From: Streptomyces africanus
Lineage (GTDB): Bacteria; Actinomycetota; Actinomycetes; Streptomycetales; Streptomycetaceae
Direction of reading: 5' to 3'
Assembly (NCBI RefSeq): GCF_002150735.1
Contig: NZ_MUKA01000021.1
Location: 16,012 to 80,011 of the forward strand
Length of the DNA stretch: 64,000 nt
The notes beneath the pieces were generated by a model. It did no database searches. It was not told the origin of the DNA and was given only the letters and a program-made list of their open reading frames with translations. Below, piece by piece: positions 7,576 through 15,268 of the stretch (positions within the stretch are counted from its first letter, which is position 1; each line of letters opens with the position of its first letter). The translations under genes and the position numbers were made by a program.

Positions 7576-8463
7576 TCATCCCCGGACGCCGCCCGCGGTC
7601 AGGCCGGCGACGAGGTGACGCTCCACGAAGACGAACAGCACCACCACGGGCACGATCGCGACGAGCGACGTGGCGAACAGGTACTGCCACTGCTCGTGGT
7701 ACGAGGTGACGAAACCGGGAATCGCCTTGGTCAGGGTCATCCGGTCACCGGACGAGGTGATGGTGAGCGCCACCACGTACTCGTTCCACGCGCTGATGAA
7801 GGTGTAGACGAGCGCGGTCACCACACCGGGCATCGCGAGGGGCAGGACGACACGGGTGAGGGAGCCGAGCCGCCCGGTGCCGTCGAGCCAGGCCGCCTCC
7901 TCCAGTTCCCGGGGGATGCTCGCGAAGTACGCGTTGAGGATCCACACGCAGAACGGCAGGTTGAACGCCGCGTTCACCAGGATGAGGCCCTCGGCGGTGT
8001 CGGTCAGGTCGAGGCTGACCATCTCCCGGTAGATGCCGACCAGCAGCGCGGTCGGAGCGAACATCTGGGTGATGAGGACGAGCAGCAGGAAGGCGCCGCG
8101 CCCACGGAAGCGGTGCCGGGCGGTGTAGTACGCGGCGGGCATCCCGACCGCCAGGGCGAGCAGTGTCGAGGCCCCGGCGACGTAGAGCGAGAACATCAGC
8201 GCGTCCGCGACGCGCGGGTCGGTGAGCGACCAGATGTGCGTGAAGTTCGACCACTCCCAGGTGGAGGGCAGATAGGACGGCGGGGACTTCATCAGTTCGG
8301 GCGTCGGTTTGAGCGCCGTCAGCAGCATCTCCGCGTAGGGCGCGAGAAACATCACCGCCACCAGCCATCCGACGGCGGTGAGCAGGACGGTGCGCAGCTT
8401 CATCGGTCCTCGCCGCCTCCTGGGCGGAGCTGCTGTGCGGGACATGACGGCGGTCCTGCTCAC
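7576..8463 (-). CDS. Sugar ABC transporter permease (MalG/CUT1-like)
   Basis: Predicted 295-residue inner-membrane subunit of a carbohydrate-uptake (CUT1) importer with six hydrophobic segments. The EAA loop that docks the ATPase is visible near residues 195-215 (ELEEAAWLDGTGRLGSLTRVVLPLAMPG). I chose the GTG at 8463 because it overlaps the TGA of the upstream permease (GTGA); ATGs at 8445 and 8403 are alternatives. It converges on the DeoR regulator. No ATPase gene is adjacent, so the importer probably uses a shared MsiK-type ATPase, as most Streptomyces sugar importers do. Confidence 0.88.
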   Translation of the reverse strand: MSRTAVMSRTAAPPRRRRGPMKLRTVLLTAVGWLVAVMFLAPYAEMLLTALKPTPELMKSPPSYLPSTWEWSNFTHIWSLTDPRVADALMFSLYVAGASTLLALAVGMPAAYYTARHRFRGRGAFLLLVLITQMFAPTALLVGIYREMVSLDLTDTAEGLILVNAAFNLPFCVWILNAYFASIPRELEEAAWLDGTGRLGSLTRVVLPLAMPGVVTALVYTFISAWNEYVVALTITSSGDRMTLTKAIPGFVTSYHEQWQYLFATSLVAIVPVVVLFVFVERHLVAGLTAGGVRG

Positions 8464-9431
8464 GGGGTGTCCTCCTGTCGGCGGACGACGCGCAGATAGA
8501 CCAGCACCACGGCCAGGATCAGCCCGAAGTTGACGACGGCCATGGCGGCCGACTCCCCCACCGACTGGTTGTCGAAGGCGAGTTTGTACAGGTAGGTGGT
8601 GGTCGTGTCGGTGGCGAAGCCGGGGCCGCCGCGCGTCATGGCCCAGATGATGGGGAACGAGTTGAACACGTTGATGACGTTGATGATCGCGGCGACCACC
8701 AGAGCGGGCCGCAGCAGCGGCAGGGTGATGCCCAGGTAGCCGCGGAGCGGGCCGGCGCCGTCCACCCGCGCCGCCTCGTACACCTCGGCGGGGATGCTCT
8801 GCAGGCCGGCCAGCAGGACGAACGAGGTGAACGGCAGCGAGACGAACACCGCGACGCCCATCATCGCGACCAGGGCCTGCCCCGGATCGGCCAGCCAGTT
8901 GACGGGCGCGTCCAGCACGCCGAGGTCCATGAGCAGCCGGTTGATCACGCCGTAGAAGTTGTTGAGCATCCAGCGCCAGATGAGTGCCGTCATCAGCACG
9001 GACGAGGCCCAGGGCACGATCAGCGCCCACCGCACCAGCCGGCGCCCGGGGAACCGGGAGTTCAGCAGTTGGGCCAGGCCGAGGGAGACCACGATCGTGA
9101 CGGTGACGACCCCGACGACCCATACGAGGGTGCGCAGCAGCACTCCGGGCAGGTCGCCCTCGGCGAACAGGTCGGTGTAGTTGCGGACTCCGGCGAAGCC
9201 CTGGGACAGACCCGTGGAGCTCACCCGCGTCAGGGACGTGCGGATCATCTCGACGACCGGCCAGACGACCATGGTCAGGATGAGGGCTGTCGCGGGACCG
9301 AGCCACAACAGGGGCTCCAGCGCGCGCCATGTCCTGCGGGCGCGGCGCGGCGAGGGCGGCGGTGGTGGCGCCGCCACCGGGGCCGGGTGTTCGGCCCCGG
9401 CGGCGCTCACGGTGACATCGGGTACGGCCAC
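8460..9431 (-). CDS. Sugar ABC transporter permease (MalF/CUT1-like)
   Basis: Predicted 323-residue partner permease. The first ~35 residues are Pro/Ala-rich and cytosolic, followed by six membrane helices. The EAA loop appears near residues 225-245 (EVYEAARVDGAGPLRGYLGITLP). The GTG at 9431 lies five bases after the stop of the binding-protein gene. With the MalG-like gene, which it overlaps by four bases, it forms the channel of the importer. The order binding protein, MalF-like, MalG-like is standard for CUT1 operons. Confidence 0.88.
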   Translation of the reverse strand: MAVPDVTVSAAGAEHPAPVAAPPPPPSPRRARRTWRALEPLLWLGPATALILTMVVWPVVEMIRTSLTRVSSTGLSQGFAGVRNYTDLFAEGDLPGVLLRTLVWVVGVVTVTIVVSLGLAQLLNSRFPGRRLVRWALIVPWASSVLMTALIWRWMLNNFYGVINRLLMDLGVLDAPVNWLADPGQALVAMMGVAVFVSLPFTSFVLLAGLQSIPAEVYEAARVDGAGPLRGYLGITLPLLRPALVVAAIINVINVFNSFPIIWAMTRGGPGFATDTTTTYLYKLAFDNQSVGESAAMAVVNFGLILAVVLVYLRVVRRQEDTP

Positions 9432-9436
9432 CGGGG

Positions 9437-10696
9437 TCAGTCGCCCTTCTGTGCGGTCTTCTGGATCTCGCCCAGGACCTTCGCCGGGTCGCCGCCCGCC
9501 ACCGCCGTGCCGATGCGCTGCTTCACGGCTCCGTCGACCGCCGCCCAGGCGGGGTCGTCGGTGGGGGCGAACTCGGCGCTGGAGAGGGCGTCGACGAACG
9601 GCTTGTAGTAGGCGGCGTTCTTGCTGTCGGAACTGAGCACCTGACCGGCCGAGTCGGTGACCGACAGGAACCCCTCGGTGGAGACGAACTTGGCGGCGTT
9701 CTCCTTCTGGTAGAAGAAGTCGAGGAACTTCTTCACGGCCGCCTTGTTCGACCCGTCGCTCTTCTTGAACGCGACGAGGTAGTCCTGCACGCCGAGCGTC
9801 TTGTGGGTGCTGCCGTCCTTGCTGGGCAGGGCCGCGACGCCGTAGTTCAGTTTCGCGTCGACCGGGTCGATGAAGCCCTTCCGCATGAAGACCGCCCCGT
9901 TCAGCATGCCGATCTTGCCCTGGGCGAACTGGTTGAAGACGTCCTTGCGGTTGGTGGCCTCGGGGTTGGGCTGGGTGACCTTTTCCTTTGTCAGTTTCCG
10001 CAGGTAGCTGAGCGTGTCGACGTTGGCCGGCTGGTCGATCGCCCACGTGCCCGAGGAGTCGGTCCAGCCGCCGCCGTTGTTCATCGCCCAGATCTGGAAC
10101 TCGGCCTGGGCCTCCTCGGGGCCCAGGGGCAGTCCCAGGCCTATGTAACCCGCCTTCTTGATCTTCTTGGCGTCGGCCTCCACCTCGGCCCAGGTGGTGG
10201 GCGGCTGGGCTATGCCCGCCTTGGCGAAGATGTCCTTGTTGTAGAAGAACAGGCGCGCGCTGGAGATGAAGGGCAGGCCGTACTGGGCCCCCTTGTACTG
10301 CGCCTTCTGCCGGAACAGCGGGAGGAAGTCGGCCAGCACCTTGGGAGAGACGACGTCCTGCGCCTTGTGGATCAGGCCGTCGCGGGCGAAGTCGGAGAAC
10401 TTGTTGTAGTTGAGGATGTCGGGGACCTGCTTGGTCTGGACGTACGTCTTGACCTTGGAGTCCATCTGCTCCCAGTCGACGACTTCGAGATTCACCTTGT
10501 AGCCGGGGTTGGCGGCTTCGAAGTCCTTGATCAGCGCGGTCCAGTAGGCCTGGGTGTCGTCGTCGTACTTCGCGGCGACGAACTTGATCGTTCTGCCGTC
10601 GGATCCGCCGCTGTCCGAGGAGCTGCCCTTGCCGCATCCAGTGAGGGCCAGTGCCAGGGACAGCGCCCCGGCGAGGCCTGCGAGGTGCCGTTTCAC
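9437..10696 (-). CDS. Extracellular sugar-binding lipoprotein of ABC importer
   Basis: Predicted 419-residue family 1 solute-binding protein that captures a sugar outside the membrane for the two permeases. A signal peptide (VKRHLAG...LALALTGC) ends in an LTGC lipobox, so the mature protein is lipid-anchored; a Ser/Gly/Asp linker follows. I prefer the GTG at 10696, with GGAGAGG six to seven bases upstream, over an in-frame ATG at 10717. It is divergent from the SIS gene and is the first gene of the importer operon. Ligand unknown; the aldolase/SIS/GalNAc-ase context suggests a galactosamine-containing or related oligosaccharide. Confidence 0.88.
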   Translation of the reverse strand: MKRHLAGLAGALSLALALTGCGKGSSSDSGGSDGRTIKFVAAKYDDDTQAYWTALIKDFEAANPGYKVNLEVVDWEQMDSKVKTYVQTKQVPDILNYNKFSDFARDGLIHKAQDVVSPKVLADFLPLFRQKAQYKGAQYGLPFISSARLFFYNKDIFAKAGIAQPPTTWAEVEADAKKIKKAGYIGLGLPLGPEEAQAEFQIWAMNNGGGWTDSSGTWAIDQPANVDTLSYLRKLTKEKVTQPNPEATNRKDVFNQFAQGKIGMLNGAVFMRKGFIDPVDAKLNYGVAALPSKDGSTHKTLGVQDYLVAFKKSDGSNKAAVKKFLDFFYQKENAAKFVSTEGFLSVTDSAGQVLSSDSKNAAYYKPFVDALSSAEFAPTDDPAWAAVDGAVKQRIGTAVAGGDPAKVLGEIQKTAQKGD

Positions 10697-10892
10697 GGAG
10701 TACCTCTCCGCACGCATGGCGTGCTTCGTCCAGCGCGTGCTCGCCGATTGCGCGCCCGCTTGCTTGTTTATGCTCGATTCCAGGTGCTATCAATCACTGA
10801 ACGACATGATGCTCCAGGAAACGCACACGGTGTCAAGAGGCGTCTCATCACGCATCCGTCACGCCGTGCGCCCGAGAAGGGGAGACCTCCCG
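10697..10892. promoter_or_regulatory. Divergent promoter region, importer and SIS gene
   Basis: This 196-base gap between divergent genes must hold promoters for both. It contains a locally AT-rich piece (TTGTTTATGCTCGATTCC at about 10764-10781), a TTGTTTATG half-site reminiscent of that upstream of the aldolase. The DeoR-type regulator could bind both regions; I cannot define the operator further. Confidence 0.35.
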
Positions 10893-11789
10893 ATGAGTCA
10901 GACCGAGATCGAGATCGCCACCCAGCCCGACTGCTGGCGGCAGGCCGTGGCACTGGCCCGGCAACCCGACGGCCCCGCCGCCTCGCTGCCCCGGCCCGGC
11001 GAGCGGGTGGCCGTCGTCGGCTGCGGGACGTCGTGGTTCATCGCTCAGGCGTACGCGGCGCTGCGGGAGTCGGGCGGCCACGGCGAGACCGATGCCTTCG
11101 CCGCCTCCGAGATGCCGGCGGGGCGCGCCTACGACCGGGTGGTCGCGCTGACCCGGTCCGGGACGACGACCGAGGTGCTGGAGCTGCTCCGCCGGCTGCG
11201 CGGGCACACCCCGACGACTGCGGTGACCGCGGTACCTCAGTCGCCGGTGAGGGAGTCGGCGGACGCCGTCGTCCCGCTCGACTTCGCCGACGAGACCTCG
11301 GTCGTCCAGACCCGGTTCGCCAGCACGGAACTGGTCCTCCTGCGGGCGCACCTGGGCGAGGACCTGGGGCATCTGCCGCAGCAGGGGCAGTCCGCGCTGG
11401 ACGAACCGCTGCCGGCCGGGGTGCTCGAGGCCGAGCAGTTCACCTTCCTGGGGCAGGGCTGGGCGTACGGGATCGCCCAGGAGGCAGCGCTGAAAATGCG
11501 CGAGGCGGCCGCCGCCTGGACGGAGGCCTATCCGGTGATGGAGTACCGGCACGGCCCGATCAGCGTCACCGGGCCCGGCCGTGTGGCGTGGTGGTTCGGG
11601 GACCCGACCGCCCTGCCGTCCGGTCTCGCCGACGACATCGCCCGCACCGGCGGGCAGTTGGTGGCACTCGGCCGGGACCCACTGGCGGACCTCGTCGTGG
11701 TGCACCGGCTCGCAGCCGCCCTCGCCTCGGCGCGCGGGCTCGACCCGGACAATCCACGCCATCTGACCCGTTCGGTGATCCTGGCCTGA
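10893..11789 (+). CDS. Double-SIS sugar-phosphate isomerase/deaminase (AgaS/GlmS-C-like)
   Basis: Predicted 298-residue cytosolic enzyme built of two SIS domains without a glutaminase domain. SIS1 begins at VAVVGCGTSWFIA (about residue 46) and carries the LTRSGTTTEV phosphate loop near 90. SIS2 begins at FLGQGWAYGIAQEAALKMREA near residue 190 and ends in EYRHGP, the pattern shared with GlmS and AgaS. Such proteins isomerise and/or deaminate hexosamine 6-phosphates. With the tagatose-type aldolase, AgaS-like galactosamine-6-phosphate deamination is the best reading; glucosamine-6-phosphate or a fructoselysine-type substrate are alternatives. The ATG at 10893 has GGGGAG upstream. The gene diverges from the importer operon. 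Confidence 0.85.
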   Translation: MSQTEIEIATQPDCWRQAVALARQPDGPAASLPRPGERVAVVGCGTSWFIAQAYAALRESGGHGETDAFAASEMPAGRAYDRVVALTRSGTTTEVLELLRRLRGHTPTTAVTAVPQSPVRESADAVVPLDFADETSVVQTRFASTELVLLRAHLGEDLGHLPQQGQSALDEPLPAGVLEAEQFTFLGQGWAYGIAQEAALKMREAAAAWTEAYPVMEYRHGPISVTGPGRVAWWFGDPTALPSGLADDIARTGGQLVALGRDPLADLVVVHRLAAALASARGLDPDNPRHLTRSVILA

Positions 11790-12144
11790 CCAGGCATCCC
11801 CGGATGGATCTCGGGGTTCGGAGAATTTACCTGGCTGTTACGAACGGTTTCCGGTCCCGCCGAGGCCTCTCGGCGGGGCGGTGGAGCCACCGCCACCAGG
11901 GACAACAGCTGCTCCAGGAGATCGCTCCAAGCACCCGGGAGGCCGCATGCCTCACATGTTGACAGGTGGCGACTACCGCAAGAGCATGAGCGAAATCGCT
12001 TGGAATCTTGCATCGGCACGCAGCATCAAGCAGATCGCAAGCCCCGCCCGGCACCGCGCTTCCTCGTGGCCGTGCACTGCGCACGCCACCGGCACCACGC
12101 ACCGCCGCTCCTGAGTCACCGTCCTGTCCGACAGGAGGACACGA
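11790..12144 (+). promoter_or_regulatory. Promoter region of the glycosidase run
   Basis: This 355-base gap holds no ORF with a ribosome site. A TTGACA at 11959-11964 is a good -35 hexamer, though the -10 region about 17 bases later is not well conserved. Around 12012-12035 an imperfect inverted repeat (CTTGCATC ... GCATCAAG) resembles LacI- or DeoR-family half sites. It is the only long gap before the co-directional enzyme genes, so it probably carries their main promoter and operator. Confidence 0.4.
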
Positions 12145-15100
12145 GTGCACCCCCGACTGAGCAGTCCTGGCGGCCCGTTGCTCGCAGCCGCGCTGACCGC
12201 CGCCCTGCTGACGGCGCCCGTCACCGGCTCCACCACCGCGGCCGCGGCCGGCAGTGCCGAGCCGAAGGTGGCCCGCACCGCGGACGCCGTCACGGTCTCC
12301 GTGCCCGCCTCCGCCGGCACCCCCGGCTACACCCTCGACGTAGCCACCGACGAACTCGCCCTGACCACGCGCCGCGCCGGGAAAACGGTGCTCGCCACCG
12401 CCTCCGGCGACACCGGCGCCCTGCGCTTCACCACGGCGGACGGCACCTGGCAGCACGCGACCGACGTCACCGACTGGACGTGGAAGAACGGCGTCCTGAC
12501 CGTCACCGCCGACAGCACGGTCGACGGCGCCACGGTGGAGGCCCGGATCACCCCCCGCGCCGACCGCTACCAACTCGACTGGGACGTCCACGGCGGCGGA
12601 CCGAAGCAGCTGGGCCTCGCCTACGACCTGTCGTCGGCCGGCCACTGGTACGGCCACGGCGAGGCCGAGACCCCGCAGGGCGGTCCCGGCACCGACCAGC
12701 CCTGGCCGCTCGACGCCGGCGAGGTCGACCACAAGACCTTCGGCCCGGCGTCGTACCACATGATCGACCCGTTCTGGTACACCTCCAGGTCGACCGGTCT
12801 GCGCGTCGACACCGGAAATGTCATGGACGTGGCGCTCAACAAGGGCAAGGACGGCCTCGGCAACTTCGTCGTCGAGTCGCCCGACACCTTCAAGGCCACG
12901 GTCTTCGTCGAGTCGACCCCGCTGGAGGTCTACCGCGACTACATCGGCATCGTCGGCAAACCCACCAAGTCCGATGCCCCGTACGAGCAGTACGCGAAGC
13001 CGCTGTGGAATTCCTGGGCGCAGTTCTACACCAAGGTCGATCAGGAGAAGCTGCTCGACTACGCCACGGACCTCCACGACAACGGCCTGGACGGGCACAC
13101 CATCCAGCTCGACGACAAGTGGGAGTCGAACTACGGCAATCTGACCTGGGATCCCAAGACCTTCCCCGATCCCAAGGGTCTCTCCAAGAAGATCCACGAC
13201 ATGGGGTTCGACTTCGGCGTCTGGGTCACCCTGTGGATCAACCTGGACTCCGCCAACTACCAGTACGCGGTCGACCACGGCTATCTGCTCATGGACGCCA
13301 AGGACAAGACCAAGCCGTGTGACGTGACCTGGTGGAACGGTGAGGCGGGGATCATCGACCTGGCCAACCCCGAGGCCAAGGCCTGGTACGAGGGCAACCT
13401 CAAGTCGCTGATGGACACGTACGACATCGACGGGCTGAAGTTCGACACGCGCTTCTTCGACGAGAGGTGCGCGCCGCGCGAGGGCTCCCAGGTCACGGAC
13501 TACCAGAAGCTCGGCACGCAGCTCGCCGACGAGTTCGACCTCCAGGGCGCCGGCATCCGCGTGCACTGGAACAAGACGGCCCACGAGGCCGGCTTCGTCA
13601 CCCGCCAGGTCGACAAGGGCACCGGCTGGGACTCGCTGCGTGCCTCCGCCTCCCAGAACCTGGCGATCTCCACCATCGGCTATCCGTTCGTCGAGTCGGA
13701 CATGATCGGCGGCTCCGGCGGCCAGCCCGCCCCGACGAAGGACGTACTGGTGCGGTGGGCGCAATCCGCCTCACTGATGCCGCTGATGTACGCCTCGACC
13801 TCGCCGGTGGACACCAACGACACCACCACCGGGCAGAAGGTGGACTACGACCGGGAGACGGTGGACCTCTACCGGCAGGCGATCAAGACGCACGAGAAGC
13901 TCGCTCCGTACATCTGGGACCAGGTGCAGAGCACCCTGAAGACCGGCGATCCGATCATGCGGCCGCTGTTCTTCGACTTCCCGAAGGACGAGGCGAGTTA
14001 CACGGTCGCCGACGAGTGGATGCTCGGCCCGGCCGTCCTGGCCGCGCCGAAGCTGAGCACCGGCGCCACCCGCTCCGTGCATCTGCCGCCGGGCACCTGG
14101 TACGACGTCAACCAGGGCACGGTGATCCGCGGCCCCAAGACCCTGAAGGGCTACGCGGCGCCGCTCGGCGTCACCCCGGCCTTCGTCAACGTCAAGGCCG
14201 AGGGCGCCGACAAGGCCATCAAGGCGCTCAGGCGCAACGACGCTCCGGCCGCCTCCGTCCTGATCACCCCGGACGCCCCGGCCACCGATGCCGGCAAGCC
14301 GTTCGAGGTGACCACCGACGTGACCAACTGGAGCACCGGGACCCTCACGAGCGTCAAGGCGGCGCTGGACCTGCCCGACGGGTGGAGCGCCAAGGCGACC
14401 GGCCCGACCACGGCGAGCTCCCTCAAGAACGGCGCCACACTCACCACCACATGGACGGTGACCCCGGCCGAGGACGCCCGCTGGGGCAGCCACGACCTCA
14501 CCGGAACCGCCACCTACACCGGGTCCAACGGCTCGACGAAGGTGTCCGACACCGTGCAGGCGCAGGTGAAGGCCGCCCCGGGCAGCGTGCAGGCGCCCTA
14601 CCTGACGACCGACACCACCTCCGAGGACCCCCAGTACGCCCAGGCCGGTGATCAGTTCGCCATCTGGGCGGGCGGCCAGGACCTGTCCGGCTGGAAGGAC
14701 GAGAAGGGCGTCATCTACCGCGACGACGTGGCAGGCGAAAAGGCCACTGTGCAGGCTCAGCTGGTTTCCCAGAACAGCGTCTCACCGGTCGGCAAGGCGG
14801 GCATCGCCCTCGCCAACGACCTGACCGCACCCGAGAAGGGCGGTTACGCGGTGCTGGTCATGACCCAGAGTTACGGCCTGGAGTTCATGACCGACAGCGA
14901 CGGCGACGGGAAGCTCGACACCTGGGCCGGCGGCGGCTCCACCTACCACCCGGCGTATCTGAAGCTGACCCGGGACGGCGCCACCTACACCGCGTACGCC
15001 AGCAAGGACGGCCAGACCTGGTCGCAGGTGGGCACCGCCCAGGTGCCGTCGGCCGCCGGCACCGAAGACGCCGGGATGGTCGCCAGCGCGGCCAACGTCA

Positions 15101-15156
15101 ACTACCCCGGCAAGAACATCGAAGCCGTCTTCAGCGGATTCTCCGTCACCTCCTGA
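12145..15156 (+). CDS. Secreted GH31 glycosidase, MYORG-like alpha-galactosidase type
   Basis: Predicted 1003-residue secreted retaining alpha-glycosidase. Layout: Sec signal peptide (1-~36), N-terminal beta domain, GH31 barrel (~270-620), NEW3-type immunoglobulin-like domain (~700-805) and a C-terminal lectin-like module (~815-1003) shared with neighbours. The barrel reads like the MYORG branch of GH31 (IQLDDKWE, FPDPKGLSKKIHDMGF, WWNGEAGIIDLANPEA). The likely nucleophile is Asp434 in GLKFD and the likely acid/base is Asp519 in ESDMIGG. Human MYORG is an alpha-galactosidase, so alpha-galactoside cleavage is the best guess; alpha-glucoside or alpha-xyloside remain possible. The GTG at 12145 has AGGAGG six bases upstream. 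It is the first gene of the enzyme run. Confidence 0.88.
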   Translation: MHPRLSSPGGPLLAAALTAALLTAPVTGSTTAAAAGSAEPKVARTADAVTVSVPASAGTPGYTLDVATDELALTTRRAGKTVLATASGDTGALRFTTADGTWQHATDVTDWTWKNGVLTVTADSTVDGATVEARITPRADRYQLDWDVHGGGPKQLGLAYDLSSAGHWYGHGEAETPQGGPGTDQPWPLDAGEVDHKTFGPASYHMIDPFWYTSRSTGLRVDTGNVMDVALNKGKDGLGNFVVESPDTFKATVFVESTPLEVYRDYIGIVGKPTKSDAPYEQYAKPLWNSWAQFYTKVDQEKLLDYATDLHDNGLDGHTIQLDDKWESNYGNLTWDPKTFPDPKGLSKKIHDMGFDFGVWVTLWINLDSANYQYAVDHGYLLMDAKDKTKPCDVTWWNGEAGIIDLANPEAKAWYEGNLKSLMDTYDIDGLKFDTRFFDERCAPREGSQVTDYQKLGTQLADEFDLQGAGIRVHWNKTAHEAGFVTRQVDKGTGWDSLRASASQNLAISTIGYPFVESDMIGGSGGQPAPTKDVLVRWAQSASLMPLMYASTSPVDTNDTTTGQKVDYDRETVDLYRQAIKTHEKLAPYIWDQVQSTLKTGDPIMRPLFFDFPKDEASYTVADEWMLGPAVLAAPKLSTGATRSVHLPPGTWYDVNQGTVIRGPKTLKGYAAPLGVTPAFVNVKAEGADKAIKALRRNDAPAASVLITPDAPATDAGKPFEVTTDVTNWSTGTLTSVKAALDLPDGWSAKATGPTTASSLKNGATLTTTWTVTPAEDARWGSHDLTGTATYTGSNGSTKVSDTVQAQVKAAPGSVQAPYLTTDTTSEDPQYAQAGDQFAIWAGGQDLSGWKDEKGVIYRDDVAGEKATVQAQLVSQNSVSPVGKAGIALANDLTAPEKGGYAVLVMTQSYGLEFMTDSDGDGKLDTWAGGGSTYHPAYLKLTRDGATYTAYASKDGQTWSQVGTAQVPSAAGTEDAGMVASAANVNYPGKNIEAVFSGFSVTS
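14653..14707 (+). repeat. 55-bp tract identical to 22395-22449
   Basis: Fifty-five consecutive bases inside the C-terminal module of the GH31 gene match the SGNH-hydrolase gene exactly, including third codon positions. The flanks are similar but diverged. This points to recent module duplication or gene conversion between the two genes. Confidence 0.9.
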
Positions 15157-15192
15157 CACGCCGGTCCGGCACCACCGCCACCCCCCGCCACT

Positions 15193-15227
15193 CCGGCAGG
15201 CCTCCCCTCCCCTGGGGGGCCTGCCGG
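15193..15227 (+). terminator. Strong hairpin between GH31 and GH123 genes
   Basis: Ten-base perfect arms (15193-15202 and 15218-15227), extended inward by C/G pairs, close a short loop. No T-run follows. It may terminate or attenuate transcription after the GH31 gene, so the GH123-GH35-SGNH unit may be expressed at a different level. Confidence 0.55.
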
Positions 15228-15268
15228 GGACCACTCCCTGCACAGCCGTGAGAATTGGAACCCACCCC

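Noticed and set aside
12012..12035. Imperfect inverted repeat before GH31, considered as a firm LacI operator
   Set aside because: Arms match only partly and no LacI-type gene is nearby; kept only as a remark in the promoter-region entry.
15193..15227. Considered as a riboswitch or protein-binding leader for the GH123 gene
   Set aside because: It is a simple long hairpin with no conserved multi-helix junction; a terminator or attenuator is the simpler reading.
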